A DNA stretch of 64,000 nucleotides from contig JAAYDB010000016.1 in the NCBI GenBank assembly GCA_012729475.1, positions 27,933-91,932 of the forward strand, given 5' to 3'. The DNA comes from Bacteroidota bacterium. GTDB lineage: Bacteria; Bacteroidota; Bacteroidia; Bacteroidales; VadinHA17. Below the pieces are notes generated by a model. It was not told the DNA's origin and ran no database searches. It saw only the letters and a list, made by a program, of their open reading frames with translations. Both the position numbers and the translations under genes were made by a program. Numbering within the stretch: the stretch's first letter is position 1; every line of letters begins with the position of its first letter. Positions 17,384-25,214 of the stretch are shown piece after piece.

Positions 17384-18220
17384 TTATACTCCGGAGTAGG
17401 CACTAAAACCTCCGTCAACAGGTATTACTACACCAGTAACGAATTTTGAGAGATCGGATGCCAGATACACAAGGGTTCCCGTTAACTCTTCAGGAGTTCC
17501 GTATCTTTCCATTGGAGTATTATTGATGATCTTCCTTCCCCTTGGTGTCGATTCTCCTGTTTTTTCATCAATGAGGAGGAACCTGTTCTGATTTGTCAGA
17601 AGAAATCCCGGAGCAATTGCATTAACTCTGATATTTGTTTTTGAAAAATGAACAGCCAGCCATTGGGTGAGATTATTCACGGCTGCTTTTGCTGAAGAAT
17701 ATGCTGCAATTTTTGTGAGAGGCCTGTAAGAGTTCATGGAGGATATATTAATTATTACTCCTGATTTATTCTTGACCATATCAGATGCAAAAACCATTGT
17801 CGGAATAATTGTCCCTTTAACATTAAGGTCAAAGACTTTGTCAAATCCTTCAATTTTAAGACCGAAAAAAGTGTCCGACGGATCCTCTGAACCATCCATT
17901 TGTTCCACATTGGTTGTTGCAGCAGGAGAATTGCCTCCGGCCCCATTGATAAGTATGTTGACTGACCCTAGTTTCTTGTCAATTATTTCTTTTGCTCCTT
18001 CAAGCGAAGCCTTGTCAAGTACATTTGCAGAAAGACCGATTGATGGAATTTTATACTTTTTTTCCAGTTTAGCAGCAACATTCTCTGCTGCATCTTTATT
18101 GAGATCAAGAATTGCAGTCTTTACTCCATGAACAGCAAGTGAGCGTGCCATCTCTGAACATATTATACCAGCACCTCCTGTAATAACGGCAACCTTACCT
18201 GTCAGATTGAAATTATCCAT
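17384..18220 (-). CDS. SDR-type D-mannonate oxidoreductase (fructuronate reductase)
   Basis: This 278-residue short-chain dehydrogenase has the cofactor motif TGGAGIICSEMA (residues 14-25), NGAGGNSP, and the catalytic set S in INISSMNS, Y in AAYSSAK and its Lys. The long GAGGN insertion with EDPSDTFF and the FLLTNQNRFLL substrate loop resemble the SDR fructuronate reductases found in Bacillus and Thermotoga uronate operons. It would reduce D-fructuronate to D-mannonate with NAD(P)H. It lies 33 bases after uxaC and 16 before the LarA-like gene. The sequence alone does not separate it from other polyol-type SDRs; the context does. Confidence 0.8.
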   Translation of the reverse strand: MDNFNLTGKVAVITGGAGIICSEMARSLAVHGVKTAILDLNKDAAENVAAKLEKKYKIPSIGLSANVLDKASLEGAKEIIDKKLGSVNILINGAGGNSPAATTNVEQMDGSEDPSDTFFGLKIEGFDKVFDLNVKGTIIPTMVFASDMVKNKSGVIINISSMNSYRPLTKIAAYSSAKAAVNNLTQWLAVHFSKTNIRVNAIAPGFLLTNQNRFLLIDEKTGESTPRGRKIINNTPMERYGTPEELTGTLVYLASDLSKFVTGVVIPVDGGFSAYSGV

Positions 18221-18253
18221 AAATATTATATTAATTTATTTTTTTAGCTGTGT

Positions 18254-19660
18254 TTATTCATCATAAAAACCAAAGTAATCTCTTGCATTTTTCCAGGAAA
18301 CACCTACTATTAGTGGTTTTAGTAGTTCATCCTCATCAGGGATTGTTCCCTTTTCAACTTCTTCTCCCACATAATTACATAAAATCCTTCTAAAATACTC
18401 ATGCCGGGGATAGGAGAGGAAACTTCTGGAATCTGTGACCATTCCAATAAACCTTCTCAGTAAGCCCAGTGAAGAGAGATCCCTGATATGCTTTTCCATT
18501 CCGTTTTTCTGATCAAGAAACCACCAGGCAGCACCGTATTGAACTTTTACTGCTGTTGAGCCGTCATTGAAATTGCCGGCCATTGTCAACATCATCTCGT
18601 TATCGGCAGGGTTCAGATTATATAGAATTGTTTTTGCCAGCTGATCGGTGTTGTCAAGTGTGTCAAGAAACTTTGACATTTTGAAAGCATCCTGTGGAAC
18701 GCCTATTGAATCCCAACCGGTGTCCGGTCCCATTAGCCTGAACATTCTTGAATTATTATTCCTAAGTGCTCCTACATGAAACTGTTGTGCCCATCCTCTT
18801 TTATGGTTCATGCGACATAATTCAATCATTATGGCAGTTTTGTATTTTTCTGCTTCTTCCAGTGACAGATCGTTACCTTTTATTAATTTTTTGAATGATT
18901 TGTCAACATCTGATTCAGTGAATGGTGAATAGTAAAACCTGTCAAGGCCATGATCTGAACATCTGGCTCCCGTTATATGAAAGAATTCATGTCTTTTGTC
19001 AAGAACTTCCACCAGAGTCCTGAAATCTTTTATTTCTTTATCAGCCGATTCTCCCAGTTTTTCAATATATGCTGTGAACTTAAGAGGGTCCTCTGTCTTT
19101 ATTACATTATCAGGCCTCCATGTAGGAAGGATCTTTACTTCAAAGGCATTTTGAAGCTTTTTATGATATTCAAGCGAATCAGAAGGATCATCTGTAGTAC
19201 ATACAACTTCTGCTTTTACCTTTTTTAAGAGAGAACGGATGCTGAATGCTTTTGTCTTCAGAAGATCTACAGTCTTTTTGAATATTTCTGCAGCTGTTGC
19301 GGGAGAGAGAAGATCATAAATATTGAAATACCTTGCTAGTTCAAGATGTGTCCAGTGATACAGGGGATTTCCTGTTGTTGAGGGAACAGTCTCTGCCCAT
19401 TTGGTAAACTTTTCATAATCAGAAGCTTCGCCGGTACAAAACTTTTCATTAATACCATTTGTCCTCATAGCACGCCACTTATAATGATCTCCTTCGAGCC
19501 ATGCCTGGGTCAGATTGTCAAACTGCCTGTCATCGGCAATCATTTGAGGTGAGAGATGACAATGGAAATCAATAATGGGCATGTTTTCAGAATATTGGTG
19601 ATACAGCCTTCTTGCAGTTTTATTCCCGAGGAGAAAATCATCATGGATGAAAGTCTTCAT
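18254..19660 (-). CDS. uxaC: Glucuronate isomerase
   Basis: The 468-residue protein converts D-glucuronate to D-fructuronate and D-galacturonate to D-tagaturonate. It belongs to the amidohydrolase-like TIM-barrel superfamily, with the metal motif DFHCHLSP (residues about 32-39), ALRNNNSRMFRLMGPDTGWDSIG, and the C-terminal TDSRSFLSYPRHEYFRR typical of UxaC. It is full length for the family and is the first gene of the minus-strand uronate operon, read from the shared intergenic region with kduI. All genes down to uxaE are 1 to 49 bases apart. Confidence 0.95.
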   Translation of the reverse strand: MKTFIHDDFLLGNKTARRLYHQYSENMPIIDFHCHLSPQMIADDRQFDNLTQAWLEGDHYKWRAMRTNGINEKFCTGEASDYEKFTKWAETVPSTTGNPLYHWTHLELARYFNIYDLLSPATAAEIFKKTVDLLKTKAFSIRSLLKKVKAEVVCTTDDPSDSLEYHKKLQNAFEVKILPTWRPDNVIKTEDPLKFTAYIEKLGESADKEIKDFRTLVEVLDKRHEFFHITGARCSDHGLDRFYYSPFTESDVDKSFKKLIKGNDLSLEEAEKYKTAIMIELCRMNHKRGWAQQFHVGALRNNNSRMFRLMGPDTGWDSIGVPQDAFKMSKFLDTLDNTDQLAKTILYNLNPADNEMMLTMAGNFNDGSTAVKVQYGAAWWFLDQKNGMEKHIRDLSSLGLLRRFIGMVTDSRSFLSYPRHEYFRRILCNYVGEEVEKGTIPDEDELLKPLIVGVSWKNARDYFGFYDE

Positions 19661-19750
19661 ATCTTATATGATTAATAATGATAAAACAATATTTCGCTGT
19701 GCAGGTGAGAAACAGATAATTGAATGAACACGAAAATAGGAATTACTATC

Positions 19751-19821
19751 CAATCTTTCAAGAAATATTGTTTATTATTTGAGGGACCTCTTTCGCAGAT
19801 TTCTAAGGTATTGAAAGATTG
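19751..19821. repeat. 11-bp inverted repeat in the uxaC-kduI divergent promoter region
   Basis: CAATCTTTCAA (19751-19761) and its perfect complement TTGAAAGATTG (19811-19821) are separated by 49 bases in the 310-base gap between the two uronate operons. The symmetrical arms could be two operator half sites bound through a loop, or a cruciform. No regulator gene is adjacent, so the binding protein is unknown. The remainder of the gap shows only the kduI -7 box. Confidence 0.5.
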
Positions 19822-19940
19822 TTATTTTGATTGAAAAGTATTATATCTGAAGGCTCACTTACTATGTGTTTTGATAACTGTAATTTGCTGGTTTTACTGA
19901 TTTTATCTGCAATTTATCCGGTGTTCAGAATTTTTTAAGA

Positions 19941-19948
19941 TATATTTG
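19941..19948 (+). promoter_or_regulatory. Bacteroidetes-type -7 box before kduI
   Basis: TATATTTG matches TAnnTTTG and is 23 bases before the ATG at 19971, giving a very short leader. A -33 element is not clear. Confidence 0.5.
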
Positions 19949-19970
19949 TGTGTACCAAAACCAAATCACA

Positions 19971-20807
19971 ATGAATATAGAAATACGATATGCAGGTCAC
20001 CCTGAAGATGTAAAGCGATATGATACAGAACGTATACGACGTGATTTTCTTATTGAGAAAATATTTTCAGCAGATGAAGTAAACATGGTATATTCAATGT
20101 ACGATCGTTATATTGTTGGAGGTGCCATGCCCGTAAAGGAAGAATTGAAACTGGAAACATGTGACGATCTGAAGGCTTCCTGTTTTCTTGAGAGGAGGGA
20201 ACTGGGACTGATAAATACAGGAGGGGAGGCTATTATTGAGACCAGTAATGGAACATACAAACTTGATTTTAAAGAGGCTTTGTATCTCGGACAGGGAACA
20301 AAAGATGTCGTTTTTAAATCAGTCAGTTCCGGCAATCCTGCAAAATTATATATTAATTCAGCTCCTGCCCATTATGCCTATCCTTCAAAAAAGGTTACCC
20401 TTAAGGAAGCAGAGATTGTTGTTATGGGCAGTCTGGAGCAATCTAACCACCGAACAATAAACAAACTGCTTGTCAACTCTGTTGTCCAAACCTGTCAGCT
20501 TCAGATGGGTATGACAGAATTAAAAGAGGGTAGTGTATGGAATACTATGCCCGTTCACACCCATAACAGGAGGATGGAAGCTTATTTTTATTTCGAAGTG
20601 CCTGAGAAACAGGCTGTGTGTCACTTCATGGGCGATCCTGACGAAACGCGTCATATCTGGATGAAGAATGACCAGGCTGTTTTATCTCCTTCATGGAGTA
20701 TCCACAGTGCTGCCGGTACATCAAATTACACATTTATCTGGGGAATGGCTGGAGAAAATCTTGATTATGGTGATATGGATATCAGAACACCGGATACACT
20801 AAAGTGA
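19971..20807 (+). CDS. kduI: 5-dehydro-4-deoxy-D-glucuronate isomerase
   Basis: This cupin-fold enzyme isomerises 5-keto-4-deoxyuronate, formed from the unsaturated ends released by polysaccharide lyases, to 2,5-diketo-3-deoxygluconate. The Zn site HTHNRRMEAYFYF and the later WSIHSAAG are visible. The start at ATG 19971 gives 278 residues, the E. coli KduI length; a GTG seven codons upstream would overlap the promoter. The N-terminal H-PEDVKRYDTERIRRDFL fits family starts. It pairs with the downstream SDR and is divergent from uxaC, so saturated and unsaturated uronates are handled at one locus. KdgK and Eda are not in the window. Confidence 0.95.
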   Translation: MNIEIRYAGHPEDVKRYDTERIRRDFLIEKIFSADEVNMVYSMYDRYIVGGAMPVKEELKLETCDDLKASCFLERRELGLINTGGEAIIETSNGTYKLDFKEALYLGQGTKDVVFKSVSSGNPAKLYINSAPAHYAYPSKKVTLKEAEIVVMGSLEQSNHRTINKLLVNSVVQTCQLQMGMTELKEGSVWNTMPVHTHNRRMEAYFYFEVPEKQAVCHFMGDPDETRHIWMKNDQAVLSPSWSIHSAAGTSNYTFIWGMAGENLDYGDMDIRTPDTLK

Positions 20808-20870
20808 TTATTCATCCTTTAATGCCTGCTGAGAAGTGCAGGCCACAGATATTATAAAAATTACCGATAT

Positions 20871-21665
20871 ATGAATGAAATTTTTGATCTTTCCGGTAAA
20901 GTGGCTCTTGTAACAGGAGGAACTCACGGAATAGGATTGGCTACAGGCCTCGCTCTTGCAAAGGCCGGGGCTGTGGTATGTGTTAATGACATCCTTGAAG
21001 AAAAGCTGGAATCCTGTAAAGATGCCTTCAGAAAAAATGATTTGAATGTTTATACTCTTAAATTTGATGTAACTGATCCTGTTGATGTTGATAAAGGAAT
21101 AACGAAAATTGAAAAGAACTGTGGGCCGGTGAATATTCTTGTCAATAATGCAGGAATAATCAAACGTATTCCTATCCTTGAAATGGATGTTGAAGATTAT
21201 AAACAAATTTTGGATGTTGATCTTGTTGCCCCTCTCATTGTATCAAAACGTGTTGTTCCGGGGATGATAGAAAAAAGAAGCGGCAAAATTATCAATATGT
21301 GTTCAATGCTCAGTGTATACGGAAGAAATACGGTTTCTGCCTATGCTTCGGCTAAAGGGGGGCTTAAACTTCTGACACAATGCATGACATGTGAATGGGC
21401 TAAATATAATATCCAGATCAATGGAATCGGACCCGGATATATTGCTACAAGTCAAACCGCACCTATCCGTGAAAACGGACATCCTTTCAATGATCTGGTT
21501 ATGGCCAGAACACCGGCAGGCAGATGGGGTGAACCGGAAGATGTTGGCTGGGCAGCACTATTTTTAGCGTCAAAAGCAAGTAATTTTGTTAACGGACATA
21601 TCCTTTATGTTGATGGTGGAATACTCGCAAATTTCGGATATGTGAAAGGCGAAAATGAGATCTGA
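20871..21665 (+). CDS. kduD: SDR dehydrogenase, KduD / gluconate 5-dehydrogenase-like
   Basis: The 264-residue short-chain dehydrogenase has TGGTHGIG (cofactor), NNAGI, catalytic S in MCSMLS, Y and K in AYASAKGG, and the C-terminal TPAGRWGEPEDVG shared by KduD and gluconate 5-dehydrogenases. Behind kduI the expected reaction is reduction of 2,5-diketo-3-deoxygluconate to 2-keto-3-deoxygluconate. The GIGPGYIATSQTAPIRENGHPF loop is also typical of proteins annotated as gluconate 5-dehydrogenase in Bacteroides, so a role with 5-ketogluconate is possible. It ends one base from the converging membrane-protein gene. Confidence 0.85.
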   Translation: MNEIFDLSGKVALVTGGTHGIGLATGLALAKAGAVVCVNDILEEKLESCKDAFRKNDLNVYTLKFDVTDPVDVDKGITKIEKNCGPVNILVNNAGIIKRIPILEMDVEDYKQILDVDLVAPLIVSKRVVPGMIEKRSGKIINMCSMLSVYGRNTVSAYASAKGGLKLLTQCMTCEWAKYNIQINGIGPGYIATSQTAPIRENGHPFNDLVMARTPAGRWGEPEDVGWAALFLASKASNFVNGHILYVDGGILANFGYVKGENEI

Positions 21666-21666
21666 A

Positions 21667-22512
21667 TTATTCTGAAAGCTCTTCTTCAGCGGCAATGGCA
21701 TTGAAATAGAGGATTGTTGAAAAAACAGGCAAAGCCGGTAGATATAAAGCGTTTATAATTGTTGACAGAATAAGATAGCCGGGCTGGTCCATAAACGCAC
21801 TTACACCTTCAACAGACGAAGGATCGGTTACAGTATTGAATAAACTGCCTGTAAAGGGCAGAAGAATAAGAGCAGACAATATAACTGATATCACCGTTAG
21901 AAGAGCCACGAAAATCGCAACCCATCCGATATTAATCCAAAATTTACGGTGTACGATCCTGAAGGTACGAGCTATTGCATGTCCTATGTCTGTACCTTCA
22001 ACAATCATTACCGGAAGAATAAACATATATATGGTTGCAATGTATATTGCAGCAAAAATAAATCCTATAAGAAAAACAAGCAGGCCCAAAGCCATTAACA
22101 CCGATCCGAAAAAGGCCAGAAGAACCATTATTATCAGATAAGGAATATAGTATTTGAAAGCTTTTACTGCTGAAACAAATATTGTTGTCTGATTATCAAT
22201 AGGATGATGGATGACATAATAGGTTAATAATATAGTGAACCAAATGCTGATAAGAGAAATAATAATAACCGGCAACATAAGTTCCCGGACTTTATTAATA
22301 ATTTCTTCCGGATCAGTGTAATTTTGGATATCGACTAAGTCAAAGGCTGACATCAGGTATTGCATAATAGCTGACAGAAGCAGCGAAGTAAGAAAAAGAG
22401 CAATAAAATGTCTTTTATAAAACGACCATAATGAATTCATCACACTATCTGTGTCATGCTTCCGGTATAATATATGGTCTTTAAAAATTTCTGTTATTTC
22501 CCTTTTCTCCAT
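21667..22512 (-). CDS. Integral membrane protein of unknown function
   Basis: The 281-residue protein has about six hydrophobic segments: near residues 33-52, 75-97, 118-140, 142-168, 193-220 and 245-272. Short charged loops carry no motif I can name, and there is no signal peptide. The amphipathic segment EGTDIGHAIARTFRIVHRKFW before the fifth helix is typical of small membrane proteins with an internal repeat. It overlaps the UPF0316-like gene upstream by 19 bases, so the two are probably translated together. No function is proposed. Confidence 0.7.
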   Translation of the reverse strand: MEKREITEIFKDHILYRKHDTDSVMNSLWSFYKRHFIALFLTSLLLSAIMQYLMSAFDLVDIQNYTDPEEIINKVRELMLPVIIISLISIWFTILLTYYVIHHPIDNQTTIFVSAVKAFKYYIPYLIIMVLLAFFGSVLMALGLLVFLIGFIFAAIYIATIYMFILPVMIVEGTDIGHAIARTFRIVHRKFWINIGWVAIFVALLTVISVILSALILLPFTGSLFNTVTDPSSVEGVSAFMDQPGYLILSTIINALYLPALPVFSTILYFNAIAAEEELSE

Positions 22513-23093
22513 TGTCTCAAGATGTTAGTTAGAGGAAATCTGTATTTTTGCTTTTCAGGCACAAAAATACCTTCATTGACTGATTTAACATCCTCAATAG
22601 TAAAAAATGATTTAGGGTTGATGCTGTTAATAATCTGAATAACCTTGTCAAGTTCATGCCGTTTGACAATAGAATAGATAAGATGTACCTTTTCTTTTGC
22701 ACCCTGGGCTTCTATACTGGTTGCACCGTATCCCCGGCTGTTGAGTTTTTGGACCAGCTCAGGACCGTTACCCCGGGTAATAATACGTATTATCTGTATA
22801 CCCATGGCTAATCTTTCCTCAATTATCATTCCTACATAGTTCCCCATAGCAAAACCAGCAGCATAAGCAACGTAGTTGATATAATTATCCAGATTCTGCA
22901 TTATTTTGGTTATTGCAATTATCCAGATTAAGACTTCAAAAAATCCCAGAACAGGGGCGACGTTTTTGTTCCCTTTGGATACAAAAATAATTCTCATTGT
23001 CCCGATTGTAACGTCACATATACGTGCTACGAAGATCAGAAAAGGCAATATTACCAGAGAAAACAGGTCTGAATCATAGAATACTGTTGCCAT
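22494..23093 (-). CDS. UPF0316-like membrane protein with DUF2179 domain
   Basis: The 199-residue protein begins with three or four membrane helices (about residues 10-95, including RICDVTIGTMRIIFVSKG). A cytoplasmic domain, GYGATSIEAQGAKEKVHLIYSIVKR, follows and resembles DUF2179, a small-ligand-sensing fold also found at the C-terminus of YitT proteins. This two-part architecture is UPF0316 as I remember it. A ligand-sensing membrane role is plausible; nothing in the neighbourhood shows what is sensed. Its 3' end overlaps the next membrane-protein gene. Confidence 0.8.
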   Translation of the reverse strand: MATVFYDSDLFSLVILPFLIFVARICDVTIGTMRIIFVSKGNKNVAPVLGFFEVLIWIIAITKIMQNLDNYINYVAYAAGFAMGNYVGMIIEERLAMGIQIIRIITRGNGPELVQKLNSRGYGATSIEAQGAKEKVHLIYSIVKRHELDKVIQIINSINPKSFFTIEDVKSVNEGIFVPEKQKYRFPLTNILRQWRKGK

Positions 23094-23113
23094 TATAGAG
23101 TTTTTAAAGTTTT

Positions 23114-23548
23114 TTACTGCTTCAATCTGAGGTCAACGACCTTATCATAAACATAGTAACATGGGCTTTCGCACATGTTCTCAACATATCTGACACGTGG
23201 AGTTACAGAATCAACTATCACGTACGTGTCTCCATAATATGTGTAACTGGCTGTCAGAGTGTAGGTTCTGTTTACGGGCACATCCATGGTGATATTTGAT
23301 GATGGGGTTGTAAAAGAAATGTAAATAATATCATCTTCAAGTATGCCTTCATAAATTTTTATGAGAACTCCTCCTCCTGCTCTGTCACATTTAATTTCGA
23401 GTGTGGCGGTGGTTGGCTTCGTTGCAGTACATTCCTTGTCATTACAATCGACAAAATAATAACTGTATTTTTCACAGGAAAAGAAAATAGTTAGTACCAA
23501 CAAAAAGGTAATCTTCTTTAATACAACGACTGTTTTTTTTAGTACCAT
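23114..23548 (-). CDS. Small lipoprotein, unknown function
   Basis: The 144-residue protein has a signal peptide with a lipobox-like ending (LVLTIFFSC), so it is probably lipid-anchored after cleavage before C25. The mature part is rich in beta-type strands and has several Cys (YFVDCNDKEC, near the end MCESPC), suggesting disulfides outside the cytoplasm. It overlaps the end of the ankyrin-repeat gene by 10 bases, consistent with cotranscription and possibly joint function at the envelope. I recognise no family. Confidence 0.65.
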   Translation of the reverse strand: MVLKKTVVVLKKITFLLVLTIFFSCEKYSYYFVDCNDKECTATKPTTATLEIKCDRAGGGVLIKIYEGILEDDIIYISFTTPSSNITMDVPVNRTYTLTASYTYYGDTYVIVDSVTPRVRYVENMCESPCYYVYDKVVDLRLKQ

Positions 23549-24960
23549 CTTATTGTTTTGGCCGGAGTTTTAATATTACTGAATAAAAAGTTTATTGAAC
23601 ATCCTGTCCGTACCCATATGGAACCGGATTTATGATAATCTGTAGTGACTAACTCAACGCCTGAATAGATTGTCAGCTTCCTTATATTCCATTTAAGTGA
23701 TGCAGAAGGTGCAATTTTGAATTTTCCTTCCGGGATTATCTCTGTTCCTTTAAAATTCTCAGCAAAGAAATAACCTGCCGACAAGGAGGTTGAAAAATAG
23801 AGGTTACTCCTGAACATATTATCGGTCAGATTAAAATCCCTGAACAATCCGGCATATATAAATGAACTTTTTTCCTTATACTGATAATAAGTATTTTCTG
23901 ATTCTTTTACAAGAACACTGGTATAAAACGGTTTGGTGTCAAATCCTGCCAGAATACCGATATTGCTCAATGGTTCCTTGAATGAAAAGCTGAATCCTGT
24001 GTAAATGTTATCGAAGGTGAATCTTGTAGAAAGAGAAACAGCAGCCTGGTTGAATCGGCGATTGTTATAGCCCTGAATATTATAATCTTTTAACAGATCT
24101 AAAATTTCTTTTCGTCTGTATTCTGCAGCTATTTCATAGGGGTTTGTTACCTGACGGCCTTTGTTGTTCCATTTGTCGCCTGATTTCAGGAGCATTTCAA
24201 CTGCATCTTTCTGATCTGATCGTATTGACAGGCTCAGAGCATCCCAGTTATATATATTTTTTTCATACATATCCACGCCGTTTTCCATAAGCAGTTTCAT
24301 TATCAGAGTATCCCCGTTTTGTGCTGCAATGAGAAAAGGAGTAAAACCGTTATTATCCCTTGCTTCCAGATTAGCCCCATTAAGCATCAGCAGATCAGTA
24401 ATGTCCACATTGCCTGCCCATACAGCAGCCATAAGAGGAGTAGTGCTATCCCCTGATTTCACATCAATATCTGCCTCATAGTATAATAAAAGATCTGTCA
24501 TTACAAAATAATTGTAAACAGATGCATAATGCAAAGCTGTTGCACCATATACATCCTGATGATCTGTATTGGCGCCGCTTCGTATAAGGGTTTCTGCAAT
24601 TTCTGTATTATTCAGTCTGGCAGCCAGAATCAGGGGAGTCTCTCCTGAAAAAGTTTCAGCATCTGGATCTGCCCCATAACGTATAAGAGCATTGACAGCG
24701 TTCAGCCATTGTCCTGATACAGCAAAAAATAACGGAGTAGCCCCTTCCATCGTTTCAGCATCAACATTGGCACCTTTGTTAACTAATCTTTTTATTTCAT
24801 TATCATAACCCAGCGATGAAGCAATCATCAGATTATAATCCAATGCCCCTTCATAAAAATAAGGGAGATATCCGGAAGTGTCTGTAATAACTACCTGCCC
24901 TTTAATAATACCCATTACTGAAGCAAGAATCAATGCTATGACAAAAAAACGAAAACTCAT
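23539..24960 (-). CDS. Exported ankyrin-repeat protein with C-terminal beta-rich domain
   Basis: The 473-residue protein has a signal peptide (MSFRFFVIALILASVMGIIKG), then about seven ankyrin repeats (residues about 40-290), with repeated TPLFFAVSGQ, TPLILAARLN, TALHYASVY, TPLMAAVWAG and TPFLIAAQNG cores. From residue 300 the pattern changes to alternating hydrophobic and aromatic strands (VSLSTRFTFDNIYTGFSFSF, YTSVLVKESENTYYQYKEKSSFIYAGLF) ending in a W-Y terminus, like an outer-membrane barrel or a beta-sandwich. Exported ankyrin proteins usually bind other proteins. It is upstream of, and overlaps, a lipoprotein gene. The specific role is unknown. Confidence 0.78.
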   Translation of the reverse strand: MSFRFFVIALILASVMGIIKGQVVITDTSGYLPYFYEGALDYNLMIASSLGYDNEIKRLVNKGANVDAETMEGATPLFFAVSGQWLNAVNALIRYGADPDAETFSGETPLILAARLNNTEIAETLIRSGANTDHQDVYGATALHYASVYNYFVMTDLLLYYEADIDVKSGDSTTPLMAAVWAGNVDITDLLMLNGANLEARDNNGFTPFLIAAQNGDTLIMKLLMENGVDMYEKNIYNWDALSLSIRSDQKDAVEMLLKSGDKWNNKGRQVTNPYEIAAEYRRKEILDLLKDYNIQGYNNRRFNQAAVSLSTRFTFDNIYTGFSFSFKEPLSNIGILAGFDTKPFYTSVLVKESENTYYQYKEKSSFIYAGLFRDFNLTDNMFRSNLYFSTSLSAGYFFAENFKGTEIIPEGKFKIAPSASLKWNIRKLTIYSGVELVTTDYHKSGSIWVRTGCSINFLFSNIKTPAKTIRWY

Positions 24961-25214
24961 AAATTTAACATTTCTACAAATTTAATTTTTTATTCATTCA
25001 TTCCTTCTTTACCTGTCAGGTAAAGAGTGATATTTGGTGATTTTTACATATTTATTATAAATTGAAATTTCATATAGTATTCAGATAGTAAATGGAAGTC
25101 TGTTAATAATTTCAATTTTTAATAACTTATTGATAGTTTTTTAAATATTCTTATTGATCTGAAATGAATACTTTTTATTTTTACCCCTGAAAAATTATTT
25201 GTTTTTTGGCAAGT

